Assembly: GCA_030745875.1 (NCBI GenBank)
Contig: JASLNT010000054.1
Coordinates: forward strand, 1-40,363
Reading direction: 5' to 3'
Origin: Phycisphaerae bacterium
GTDB lineage: Bacteria > Planctomycetota > Phycisphaerae > SM23-33
Length of the DNA stretch: 40,363 nucleotides
A program made the position numbers and the translations under genes. Of this stretch, positions 23,621 through 32,667 are shown one piece after another; position 1 is the stretch's first letter, and the number at the start of each line of letters is the position of its first letter. The notes beneath the pieces are model-generated. The model did no database searches. It saw only the letters and a program-made list of their open reading frames with translations, and was not told where the DNA came from.

Positions 23621-25225
23621 ATGAATAGAATAAGCAGACGCGAATTCCTTAAGGCTACGGCGGCGGGCGCGGCGGTGCTGGCGATCGGACGGGGCGCAAG
23701 TGCTGCTCGGGCGGCGGGCGGCGGGCCCAATATCGTGCTGATACTCGCCGACGACATGGGCCCGGGCGAACCGAGCTACGCGGGCGGGATCGTTCCGACA
23801 CCGGCGTTGGATCGCCTGGTCAAGGAAGGCATGCTGTTCAGCGACGCGCACACCAGCTCATCAGTCTGCACGCCGACGCGATACGGGATTCTGACCGGGC
23901 GGTACAACTGGCGGAGCAGGCTTAAGAGCGGCGTGCTGTTCAACGCGACCGACAAGGCTCTGATGGATCCAAAACGCCTGAACCTTCCCAACTTCCTGCA
24001 AAACTCCGGATACCACACCGCGTGCATCGGCAAGTGGCATTTGGGGGCGGATTTTGTGAAGCCGCCCAGAGGCGCTGGCGCCGATAAGAAGAAGCGCTCG
24101 GCGTCATGGCGGGTGGACTACGGCAAGCCGTTCAAGAATGGTCCGACAGATATGGGATTTGACGAGGCGTTCTTCATTCTCTCGTCGCTGGACATGGCGC
24201 CGTACGTTTACCTGCGTAACAACCGCGCGGTGAGCTTACCAACGGTCAACAAAGGCTTCCCGCACAACGAATACAACAAGTACCAGCGCATCGGAGCGGC
24301 CGCGGCGGACTTCGAAGCACACAAATGCCTCGCCGACTGGGCCTCTGAATCGCGAAGCTACATCAAGCGCCGGGCGAAGGACGCATCGAAGAAACCCTTC
24401 TTTCTGTACCTGCCCCTGACCTCGCCGCATACGCCTATCGCCCCGGGCAAGGCGTTCAAGGGCAAGTACAAACAGTACAGTTGGTACGCCGATTTCATGG
24501 CGGAGACCGATTGGGTCGTCGCACAGGTGCTCGAACAACTGAAGGAATCGGGCGTAGAGGAAAACACTCTGGTGATCTTCACCTCCGACAACGGTTTCGC
24601 CCCATACGTGAAGATTCCCAAGATGTTCACCGCAGGCTACAAACCCTCAGGTCCCTGGCGCGGCGCCAAGGCCACAATCTACGAAGGCGGACATCGCGTG
24701 CCGTTCATCGTCCGCTGGCCGGGCAAGGTGGCGCCGGGAAGCAAGAGCGATGCGACGATCTGTACGACCGATTTCTTCGCAACCTTCGCTGAACTTCTGG
24801 GCAAAACCGACCAGATCCCTGACAACGCCGCCGAGGATTCCTTCTCGTTCTATCCTTGTTTGAAAGGCCGGAAGATCCAGACGCGCCCGTTTACGATCCA
24901 TCATTCGATCTCGGGCAAATTCGCCATCCGTAAAGGCGACTGGAAGTTGATCCTGGCCAAAGACCGCGGAGGCGGCTGGGGGTTGCCCGGGGACAATACC
25001 AAAACAACCGCCAAAGTCGTCCAGCTTTACAATCTCAAGGACGACCCGGGCGAAACCAAGAACCTGGAGGAGACCCGCGCGAAGATCGTGGAAGAACTGG
25101 TGAACGATCTTGCAGAAGCCCTCCGCAACGGACGCACCACGCCGGGCAAAAAGCAGAAGAACGAAGGCTGGCCATACCGCGACGGACCAACCAAGGCGAA
25201 ATTCCCGCAGCTCAAAGAAAGCTGA
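23621..25225 (+). CDS. Tat-exported sulfatase (formylglycine type I), first copy
   Basis: A 534-residue sulfatase. A twin-arginine signal (SRREFLKATAAGAAVLAIG) directs folded export. The metal site LADDMG, the formylglycine motif C83-T-P-T-R followed by GILTGR, GKWHLG, and TSDNGFAP are all present. C83 should be converted to formylglycine by a SUMF1-type enzyme not seen in the window. Start ATG 23621 has GAGGTGA just upstream. It is the first gene of the plus arm and 32 bp before a second sulfatase. The general form is close to arylsulfatase A/GALNS-like enzymes. The exact sulfated sugar cannot be read from sequence. Confidence 0.93.
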   Translation: MNRISRREFLKATAAGAAVLAIGRGASAARAAGGGPNIVLILADDMGPGEPSYAGGIVPTPALDRLVKEGMLFSDAHTSSSVCTPTRYGILTGRYNWRSRLKSGVLFNATDKALMDPKRLNLPNFLQNSGYHTACIGKWHLGADFVKPPRGAGADKKKRSASWRVDYGKPFKNGPTDMGFDEAFFILSSLDMAPYVYLRNNRAVSLPTVNKGFPHNEYNKYQRIGAAAADFEAHKCLADWASESRSYIKRRAKDASKKPFFLYLPLTSPHTPIAPGKAFKGKYKQYSWYADFMAETDWVVAQVLEQLKESGVEENTLVIFTSDNGFAPYVKIPKMFTAGYKPSGPWRGAKATIYEGGHRVPFIVRWPGKVAPGSKSDATICTTDFFATFAELLGKTDQIPDNAAEDSFSFYPCLKGRKIQTRPFTIHHSISGKFAIRKGDWKLILAKDRGGGWGLPGDNTKTTAKVVQLYNLKDDPGETKNLEETRAKIVEELVNDLAEALRNGRTTPGKKQKNEGWPYRDGPTKAKFPQLKES

Positions 25226-25257
25226 GACGAAAACTGGACGGACTCGGAGATCTCAGG

Positions 25258-26802
25258 ATGAGAAGAACAAACAGACGCGACTTCCTAAGGACGGCGGTTG
25301 TGGGGGCGACTGTGTTTGCGACGGGCCGGAACGCGCAGGCGGCGCCGAAAGCTAAACGCCCTCCGAACATCATCCTGATAATGGTCGATGACATGGGCTT
25401 TTCGGATCTGGGTTGCTACGGCAGCGCGATTCAGACGCCGAATATCGACAAGCTCGCCGCGGACGGGCTGAAGTTCACCCAATTCTACAACACCGCCAAG
25501 TGCGAACCCACCCGGGCGAGCCTGCTGACCGGGTGCTATCATCGGGAGGTCGGCGGGGGAGCCTTGCGAAACGCCATGACACTCGGCCAGGCGATGCAGC
25601 GAGCCGGATACCGAACGCTTATGACGGGCAAGTGGCACATGTCGTCGAATCCCGTCGCCAAAGGATTCGATCGATACTTCGGACACCTCAGCGGCGCGAC
25701 GAATTTCTTCACGGGCGACAACACGTTCCGACTGGATGAGGAGAAATTCACCGTACCGAAGAAAGGTTTCTACACCACCGACGCAAACACCGACTACGCG
25801 ATGCAGTTCCTGGACGAGGCGGTGAAGAAACATTCGAACAAACCGTTCTTCCTGTACATCGCGCACAACGCCCCGCACTACCCGCTGCAGGCCTGGCCCG
25901 AAGACATCGCGAAGTACAAGGGCAAGTTCATGAAAGGCTGGGACGCCCTGCGAATCGAGCGTCACAAACGTCAGTTGAAGATGGGACTGCTCAATCCGAA
26001 ATGGAAGCTCTGCCCGCGAGACCCCAAGGTCCCGGCGTGGGATACGCTCACCGACAAGCAAAAGAAGATCGAAGATCTGACGATGGCGGTGTTCGCGGCG
26101 ATGATCGATCGGGTCGACCAGAACATCGGCAAGCTGATGGGCAAGCTCAAGGATCTCCAAATCGCCGACAACACGCTGCTGCTGTTCCTCAGCGACAACG
26201 GCGGCTGCCCGTTCCAGCGGACCCGGACACCGGACATTCCGCCCGGCCCGGCGAACTCCTACTGGACCTACCATGAAGGCTGGGCCCAGGTCTCCAACAC
26301 GCCCTTCCGCCTTTACAAGCAGAACCAGCACGAAGGCGGAGTGTCGACACCGCTTATCGCCCACTGGCCGGGAGTGGTCAAACCGGGCTCGCAAACCGAC
26401 CAGCCGGGGCACCTTATCGACATAATGGCCACTTTCCTGGACATCACGTCCACCCCGTACCCGGAAACGCTGAACGGGGCGAAACTCCGCCCGTTGCGGG
26501 GCAAGAGCCTGCTTCCGATACTCAAGGGCGGACGCCGCGACCCGCACGAAGAACTGTTCTTCGAGTTCGGAAAATACAAGGCTCTGCGCGCGGGCAAGTG
26601 GAAAATCTCGTGGCGATACGGGCCGTGGGAACTGTACGATATCGAGGCCGATCGAACCGAGTTGAACAACCTGGCGGGCAAAATGCCCGAAAAGGTCAAA
26701 CAGCTTTCCGAACGCTACGAAGCATGGTCCAGGGAACTGGGCGCACGGCGCAGGAAACAACGAACACCAAAAAAGAAGAAACAGAAAAGGACGCAGACAT
26801 GA
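25258..26802 (+). CDS. Tat-exported sulfatase (formylglycine type I), second copy
   Basis: A 514-residue sulfatase, clearly a different subfamily from its neighbour. Tat signal TNRRDFLRTAVVGATV; metal site MVDDMGFSDLGCYG; formylglycine motif C82-E-P-T-R then ASLLTG; GKWHMS; FLSDNGG. The C-terminus is very basic (KKKKQKR). Start ATG 25258. The last codon overlaps the next gene as ATGA (26799-26802), indicating translational coupling to the FG-GAP lipoprotein. Two sulfatases of different type suggest that the target carries sulfate at more than one position. Confidence 0.93.
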   Translation: MRRTNRRDFLRTAVVGATVFATGRNAQAAPKAKRPPNIILIMVDDMGFSDLGCYGSAIQTPNIDKLAADGLKFTQFYNTAKCEPTRASLLTGCYHREVGGGALRNAMTLGQAMQRAGYRTLMTGKWHMSSNPVAKGFDRYFGHLSGATNFFTGDNTFRLDEEKFTVPKKGFYTTDANTDYAMQFLDEAVKKHSNKPFFLYIAHNAPHYPLQAWPEDIAKYKGKFMKGWDALRIERHKRQLKMGLLNPKWKLCPRDPKVPAWDTLTDKQKKIEDLTMAVFAAMIDRVDQNIGKLMGKLKDLQIADNTLLLFLSDNGGCPFQRTRTPDIPPGPANSYWTYHEGWAQVSNTPFRLYKQNQHEGGVSTPLIAHWPGVVKPGSQTDQPGHLIDIMATFLDITSTPYPETLNGAKLRPLRGKSLLPILKGGRRDPHEELFFEFGKYKALRAGKWKISWRYGPWELYDIEADRTELNNLAGKMPEKVKQLSERYEAWSRELGARRRKQRTPKKKKQKRTQT

Positions 26803-28010
26803 AACGCAATCGGCTATTCATACTTATCGCCGCCGTCGCAGTGATCGGGCTTATGTCCTGCCTTACCGACGGAGCCAAACAGACCGACAAGAAGCCCACA
26901 AAAGTAGCCTTCAAAATGAAGCGAATTGGAACGTTTCGCTCGGAGGCCTGCGAAGTGGGCGACTTCAACGGCGACGGAAAGCTGGACATCGTAGCCGGTC
27001 CGTACTGGTACGAGGCCCCAACCTGGAAACCGCACAAGTACCGCAAGCTGCGGGGGAAAGTCGACGACAAGGGCAAAGGCTACTGGGACGACTTCGCCAA
27101 CATCCCGCTGGACGTCGACGGCGACGGGAGGCTTGACGTGGTGACCTGCTGCTGGTTCGCAAAGCGGATCGACTGGTACCGCAACACGGGAACCGACGGC
27201 GATTGGCCTATGAAGGTGATCGACAAGAGCGGGAACCACGAGTGCGGAGACCTGTGGGACATCGACGGCGACGGGAAGAAGCTCGAAATCCTCCCGATCA
27301 CCCAAGCGACCAACTGGTACGAAGTCGGCGCCAAAGGCAAGGGGATGATCAAGCACGAGGTCTCGAAGAAACGAGCCGTTTGGGGCGGAGGAGTCGGAGA
27401 CGTAAACGGCGACGGGCGCCCGGACATTCTCCGACCGAACGCCTGGTACGAGGCCCCCGCCGATCCTCGCAAGGGCAAGTGGAAAGAACATCCGCTGGCG
27501 GTCGGAAACATAAAAGAAGGCAAGCCCGAACATACTCCCCAGATCCACACGTACGACGTGAACGCCGACGGGCTCAACGACATAATCACCAGTTCGGCCC
27601 ACAAGTACGGGATATTCTGGTACCAGCAAATCCGCAAGGGCAAGGACATCACCTGGAAGCAGCACGTGATCGACAAATCCTGGACGCAGGCCCACGCGAT
27701 AGCCCTGGGCGATCTGGACGAAGACGGCGACCTGGACATGGTTGTCGGCAAGCGAATGCTCGCACACAACGGAGGCGACCCGGGCGCCAAGGACCCGCCC
27801 TGCCTTTACTGGTATGAACTGGAGCGGGGAAAAACGCCCAAGTGGACAAGGCATGTGATCAGCGAGAACCAGGGCGTTGGAGCCGGTTTGAGCATCCCGC
27901 TGGTTGACCTAGACGGCGATGGCGATCTCGATATAGTGGTAACGGGCAAACTGGGCGGACCGGTCATCTTCGAAAACCTCAGGAAAAAGGCCCCAACCGC
28001 CGAAAAGTAA
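26799..28010 (+). CDS. FG-GAP/VCBS repeat lipoprotein (seven-bladed propeller)
   Basis: A 403-residue protein with a lipoprotein signal (VAVIGLMSC, C21 as lipidation site). It contains about seven calcium-binding repeats: DFNGDGKLDIV, DVDGDGRLDVV, DIDGDGKKLEI, DVNGDGRPDIL, DVNADGLNDII, DLDEDGDLDMV and DLDGDGDLDIV. These would form an integrin-alpha-like seven-bladed propeller. WYEAP repeats precede or follow several blades. The start ATG 26799 overlaps the sulfatase stop by the ATGA junction. Likely anchored to a membrane facing outward and binding glycan or a partner protein; no enzyme residues are seen. Confidence 0.85.
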   Translation: MKRNRLFILIAAVAVIGLMSCLTDGAKQTDKKPTKVAFKMKRIGTFRSEACEVGDFNGDGKLDIVAGPYWYEAPTWKPHKYRKLRGKVDDKGKGYWDDFANIPLDVDGDGRLDVVTCCWFAKRIDWYRNTGTDGDWPMKVIDKSGNHECGDLWDIDGDGKKLEILPITQATNWYEVGAKGKGMIKHEVSKKRAVWGGGVGDVNGDGRPDILRPNAWYEAPADPRKGKWKEHPLAVGNIKEGKPEHTPQIHTYDVNADGLNDIITSSAHKYGIFWYQQIRKGKDITWKQHVIDKSWTQAHAIALGDLDEDGDLDMVVGKRMLAHNGGDPGAKDPPCLYWYELERGKTPKWTRHVISENQGVGAGLSIPLVDLDGDGDLDIVVTGKLGGPVIFENLRKKAPTAEK

Positions 28011-28042
28011 CAAGTTGACGAAAACCAGGGAGAATCGCTGCT

Positions 28043-29356
28043 GTGAGACGACAGTCCAAACTTGCAGTCTGCATCCTCATGCTGTCGTGCGCTGCGGCAG
28101 GATGCAATGACAGACCTCTGATGCCCACGCCGAATCTATATCTTGGCGCGGGCGACAACCCCTTCAACGACGTCCCGCAGGAATTCAGAAACAACCTGGT
28201 CGACGTACTGTACGTGACTGACCGAGAATCGAGCGACACAACGAACGGTTCGGTGAAATACGATCATCATCGGTCGACGTCGCTTGCGTTCGGTTCCTGC
28301 ATTGTCGAAATAGGCGACAACGTAAGCTGGAGCGTGCTGGTCGAAAACAGCCGCAAATCAAGGCGGTCGGTGTCGCTTTCCCTGAAGACAAAAAAGACCA
28401 CCGAGCGCGGGAGGTTCCCGGCGACTCCCCTGACGGTAAGGGCGACTTCCGAGGGTCTGGTGGAGAACCCGGAAGAAGTCAGGCAACAGAACCTGGTCGC
28501 CTCCAAACTGCAGGACGACATCACCGAGCGACTCAAGAAGACCCAATGCAAGGAAGCGTTCGTATACCTGCACGGTTTCAACAACACATTTGAGGACACC
28601 GTGTTCGTAGCGGCGGATCTGTGGCATTTCATGGGAAGGCGCGGAGTTCCGATCGTATACTCCTGGCCGTCGAAGCGAAGCCTGTTCGGATACGGTTACG
28701 ATCGCGAATCGAGCGAGTTTACCGTGTTTCACTTCAAGCAGTTTCTCCGGTCGATCGCCGGATGCAAAGACCTGAAGAAGATACACGTTCTCGCCCACAG
28801 TCGCGGTACGGACGTAGCGGCTTCAGCATTCCGCGAACTGGTGATCGCCGCCAACGCTTCGCCCAAACCCGGGGGACCGAAACCCGACTCGCCGGGCCAG
28901 AGCGCACACAGAGTTCTGCACAAGATCGGAAACGTGGTGCTGGCGGCGGCCGATATCGACATGGAGGTCGCCTCCCAGCGTCTGGTGGCGGAAATGGCGT
29001 TCATGAGCGCCGAAAGAGTCACGATTTACCTGTCTCACGATGACAAAGCCATGAACTTCGCGGTCTGGTTGTTCGAGAGCATCGGGCGACTGGGCGAACT
29101 GTCGCTAAGGTTCTTCTCGCCAGGCCTCGTTGACACGCTCGAAACCATCGACCGGATAGATTTCATAGACGCCCGAGTCAACACCGGTTTCCTGGGGCAC
29201 ACATATTTCTACTCCAGTCCGGCGGTCAGTTCCGATCTTATCCTGCTGCTCCGGGACAATCTGGAACCGGGTAACGGAAGACCCCTGACCTGCCACGAAG
29301 AGACCTCGCAATACTGGTCGATCGGAAAAGACTATCCCTACACGCAAGCGGAGTGA
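28043..29356 (+). CDS. DUF900-type alpha/beta hydrolase lipoprotein
   Basis: A 437-residue protein with lipobox AAAGC (C21) after GTG 28043. The core matches the DUF900/COG4782 esterase-lipase family: VDVLYVTDRESSD at the N-side, FVYLHGFNNTFEDTV (oxyanion region), YSWPSKRSLFGYGYDRES, and LAHSRGTDVA with the nucleophilic Ser in an AHSRG elbow instead of the usual HSMG. LAAADIDMEVA supplies the later Asp, with a His further on (TGFLGHTYFY). It is 32 bp after the FG-GAP gene and probably in the same transcript. The substrate is unknown. Confidence 0.85.
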   Translation: MRRQSKLAVCILMLSCAAAGCNDRPLMPTPNLYLGAGDNPFNDVPQEFRNNLVDVLYVTDRESSDTTNGSVKYDHHRSTSLAFGSCIVEIGDNVSWSVLVENSRKSRRSVSLSLKTKKTTERGRFPATPLTVRATSEGLVENPEEVRQQNLVASKLQDDITERLKKTQCKEAFVYLHGFNNTFEDTVFVAADLWHFMGRRGVPIVYSWPSKRSLFGYGYDRESSEFTVFHFKQFLRSIAGCKDLKKIHVLAHSRGTDVAASAFRELVIAANASPKPGGPKPDSPGQSAHRVLHKIGNVVLAAADIDMEVASQRLVAEMAFMSAERVTIYLSHDDKAMNFAVWLFESIGRLGELSLRFFSPGLVDTLETIDRIDFIDARVNTGFLGHTYFYSSPAVSSDLILLLRDNLEPGNGRPLTCHEETSQYWSIGKDYPYTQAE

Positions 29357-29432
29357 GCCTCTGAGCCAACCGCCTTATCAGGGTCGATACGAGATGATCG
29401 TACGATACCCGCTCCCTAGAGAATAATTGAAA

Positions 29433-32400
29433 ATGTCGCAGAGTGATTCGCTAATGAAGCTCATGGGTGCGGTTGTCCTGGCTTGCTGTTTCGGAGCCCC
29501 GACGGCGCAAGCCGAATCGCAGGGTCTGAAGCTCAAAGAACATCTCGGGCGCACGTGGACTAACGAACTGGTCCGCTTTCCGATCTCGTCGCAGCAAGGC
29601 AAGAAAGCCGCAAACGGACTGGCGCTCATCGGTCCGGGCGGCAGGGAGATCGCTTACCAGTTAACCGGCGACAAGACGAAAAATCGGATTTGCCTTCAGG
29701 CTGATCTAACGCCCTATGCGACCAGCGAGTATCGCTTCTCGGACAAACCAGCCGCTGCAAAATCCGATCTCAAGATCACGGAATCCGCCGACCAGATCCG
29801 CATATCGAACAAACACACGGGCCTGACCATCGCCAGGAAACTCTCGGGATCGCAGGGACCTATCGCATCGATTCGCCTGCGATCGGGCTTGTGGACCGGA
29901 GGCTCCAGCCTGTCCAAAGGCGATGCGATTGCGTCGTACGATGCAAAGGTCACCGCTCGCGGGCCGGTCTTTGTAGAGATCATCTGCAAGGCGGTTTTTG
30001 CAGACAAAGGAGAGTGGACCCTCAGGTGTCGCCTGGAAAGCAACGAACCGGTCATTATCGTCGATGAGCAATTCGACACGCCCTCAGGCGGAGTGTTCAG
30101 CGTATCACTGGGCGATAAGACGTTTCAACCGGCGAACATTCTGTTTAGAAGCGGGAACATGTCCGGATTCGGCAGGGTGATGTCGAATCCGACTCCGGAT
30201 AAAGGGTTGGCGTTCACTCTCGAGCCCTGGCTGCACTGGTGGGAGGCCCAGCGGCAGGGGAACTGGTTTGCACTGTATTCAGAAACCGACATGCTCATGG
30301 TCGGACTGCTGAAACCGAGCTTGTGGAAGGACCCGGGCTGGAAAGGCTCCGCACCCCAGGCGCCGCCGCGCGTGAAGGCGACTGTCGCAAACAAAGTCAC
30401 GGTGCTGCAGTTCCCGCTGAGCGGCGGGCGAAGAAGATGGATGCTGGGCGTTCCCGACAAGGCCCAGAGCATCAAACCGCTGTCGGAGAAGAACCGGAAC
30501 GTCTCGCCCCCACCGCAGGATTATCTGATTAAGCATGGCGATTTCCCTCTGGATGAGGTTAAGGACTATGTCCTGGAATGGGACGGGGATCACGAGAATT
30601 ATCCGCGGCTGTTCCTTGGAAAAGAGGACCTGACCGGTCTGCGGAAACTGCTGAAACCGGACCGGCGCGAATCGGCTCGACGGATACTGCAGCGACCGAT
30701 CAACAAGTACGACATTGAAACTCCAATTCACGAGTACTTCGCATCCGGAGATGCGGGACTCGGAAAGCGAATCATCGAAACGAGCGACAATTGGCTGGAC
30801 AAGGTCGTTGACGACGACCTGCTCGACCAGAACAGGCGAGTGACTCTGGGCGTAGCGCCCCACATGCAGGCGGTGCTGATGCTTCCGGCGATCAACTTGA
30901 CTGATGCGGCGATGAGCTGCAAGTCGATGACGCCCCGGTTGCGAAAGCGTTTCCTGGCGCGTTTGGCGTTTCTGGGCTATACGCTGAACCGCGACGACTA
31001 CTGGTCTCCACGGCGCGGTTTCTCAGCAAATCCGAATATGACCACCACCGTAGCCCACTACCAGACGGCGATCGCGTCGCTGATCCCATCGCACCCAAAA
31101 GCCAAACAATGGGCCGCCAAAGGCCTGAACCAACTGCGATATCAACTCAACTCCTGGTCCGATGAAGACGGCGGATGGCTGGAAGCCCCCCACTACGCGA
31201 TGGTCTCGTACGATCACATGCTGGCGTCCTTCATAATGGCCGCCCGCGCCGGGTTCGGCGACTATCTGTATGAAGATCGCATGCGCAAAGTTGTCGAGTG
31301 GTTCGCCAAGATCTCCACGCCCCGCGACGTCCGGACAAGCGGTTTTCGCCACCATCCGCCAATTGGAAACACGTATCACGGCGAGGGAACGGGGCTGTTT
31401 GGCATCGTCGCGGGTCTATGGAAACAGCGCGACCCGCAGTTTGCGGCCAACATGCAGTGGATGCACCGAGAGCACGGATCAAGCAATCTGGGAATCGGAT
31501 GGAGCTTTCCGAGCCTGGCCGGATACAAGACACTGCTCAGGAACTACGAAGGCAAGCCCAAACCGCCGACTTTCGGCAGCACGTGGTTTCGCAAGACAGG
31601 CGTAGTCCTGCGAAACGTAATGGGCTCCGAGCGGGAAACGTACCTGCACCTGATCGCAGGGCCCAACCATGACCATTACGACTACGACTCAGGCTCTATC
31701 GTTCTGTGGGGCAAGGGTCGGGTGCTGGCTGACGACTGGGGTTATATCGGACGTCACGCGCGAAAGTACCACAGCCTGCTTTCATCAAAAACCGCGGGCG
31801 GAAACATGCGGATCAAGGAGTTCGCCGCCCAAACGCCTCTGGACTACGTAAGCGGGCTCAAAGGCTCCTGGCGACGCCAGATCGCATTCGCCAAAGACAC
31901 CGATCCCAACGGGCCTAACTTCTTCCTGATCCGCGACACGCACAACGCTGACGAGGGGGCGACATGGCGGTTATGGTTGACGACTGAAGCTGATATCGAC
32001 GGGGACAGGAAAGACAAACCAAAGAGCGGTTCGGCGATCCGGATTCACGCCCGGGGCGCAACGGTGTCCGGCCCAGATGATGTCGATCTGGACATCTTTA
32101 TGTATCGCGCGGGCAAACTGAAACTGCAAACCGAGACCGCCTCCCAGAAGCTGTCTTGTGCGAATCGCAAGGGCAAGGTCGGTCCGACAAGCATTCAGCA
32201 AACCGCCCTGATCGCTTCACTGGAAAAACGCGACGCGGTGGTCTCGCTGCTCTACCCGCGCCTGAAGACTGAAAAATCTCCGAAAGTCACCTGGTCCGCC
32301 GACGGGCGAATCGCCAAAGTGGTCTCACAGGCGGGCGTAGACTACGTATTCCTGGCCCCTGAGGCAGTCAAAGCCGAATTCGACCAGGTCGCGTTCCAGG

Positions 32401-32531
32401 GAAGCGCAGGCCTCGTACAGATTCGCGGAAAAAGAACACTTCTAACGCTCGGCGCCGGCGGTGAGATTCGCCTGGGCGCGAGAGAACTAACATCCGACAA
32501 ACCCAAAACGCAAACCAACACGACGCCCTGA
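29433..32531 (+). CDS. secreted heparinase II/III-like polysaccharide lyase
   Basis: A 1032-residue exported protein. The start is set at ATG 29433; a TTG at 29427 and ATG 29454 are alternatives with equally weak ribosome binding sites. The signal peptide ends near APTAQA. The N-terminal ~370 residues are beta-rich. Residues ~400-700 look like the alpha/alpha toroid of uronate lyases (YWSPRRGFSANPNMTT, DEDGGWLEAPHYAMVSYDHM, GNTYHGEGTG). The C-terminal beta-sandwich carries the heparinase II/III signature HDHYDYDSGSIVLWGKGRVLADDWG, whose His and Asp bind metal or shape the active site. Family members cleave uronic-acid polymers (heparin, heparan, alginate) by beta-elimination. With sulfatases and GH20 nearby, a glycosaminoglycan-like substrate is likely. 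Confidence 0.85.
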   Translation: MSQSDSLMKLMGAVVLACCFGAPTAQAESQGLKLKEHLGRTWTNELVRFPISSQQGKKAANGLALIGPGGREIAYQLTGDKTKNRICLQADLTPYATSEYRFSDKPAAAKSDLKITESADQIRISNKHTGLTIARKLSGSQGPIASIRLRSGLWTGGSSLSKGDAIASYDAKVTARGPVFVEIICKAVFADKGEWTLRCRLESNEPVIIVDEQFDTPSGGVFSVSLGDKTFQPANILFRSGNMSGFGRVMSNPTPDKGLAFTLEPWLHWWEAQRQGNWFALYSETDMLMVGLLKPSLWKDPGWKGSAPQAPPRVKATVANKVTVLQFPLSGGRRRWMLGVPDKAQSIKPLSEKNRNVSPPPQDYLIKHGDFPLDEVKDYVLEWDGDHENYPRLFLGKEDLTGLRKLLKPDRRESARRILQRPINKYDIETPIHEYFASGDAGLGKRIIETSDNWLDKVVDDDLLDQNRRVTLGVAPHMQAVLMLPAINLTDAAMSCKSMTPRLRKRFLARLAFLGYTLNRDDYWSPRRGFSANPNMTTTVAHYQTAIASLIPSHPKAKQWAAKGLNQLRYQLNSWSDEDGGWLEAPHYAMVSYDHMLASFIMAARAGFGDYLYEDRMRKVVEWFAKISTPRDVRTSGFRHHPPIGNTYHGEGTGLFGIVAGLWKQRDPQFAANMQWMHREHGSSNLGIGWSFPSLAGYKTLLRNYEGKPKPPTFGSTWFRKTGVVLRNVMGSERETYLHLIAGPNHDHYDYDSGSIVLWGKGRVLADDWGYIGRHARKYHSLLSSKTAGGNMRIKEFAAQTPLDYVSGLKGSWRRQIAFAKDTDPNGPNFFLIRDTHNADEGATWRLWLTTEADIDGDRKDKPKSGSAIRIHARGATVSGPDDVDLDIFMYRAGKLKLQTETASQKLSCANRKGKVGPTSIQQTALIASLEKRDAVVSLLYPRLKTEKSPKVTWSADGRIAKVVSQAGVDYVFLAPEAVKAEFDQVAFQGSAGLVQIRGKRTLLTLGAGGEIRLGARELTSDKPKTQTNTTP

Positions 32532-32567
32532 TTGAGAATGACCCGGGAGGCCCGGCGTGTTTCGTAG

Positions 32568-32597
32568 TTGACTCACGCCAGCGCCGCAAAATAGAAT
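32568..32597 (+). promoter_or_regulatory. sigma70-like promoter of the second HZS-like gene
   Basis: TTGACT (32568-32573), 18-bp spacer, TAGAAT (32592-32597). Start predicted near 32604, 64 nt before the ATG. The gene can therefore be expressed apart from the lyase upstream. Confidence 0.55.
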
Positions 32598-32667
32598 AGT
32601 ACGCTGGATAATGGATGATTACGGGCGGCGTCCGACGCCCTCTACACCACAGCGGAGAACTGTAACG

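Noticed and set aside
25285..26760. Minus-strand open frame antisense to the second sulfatase
   Set aside because: A shadow of the sulfatase codon bias; no start signal and no recognisable domain.
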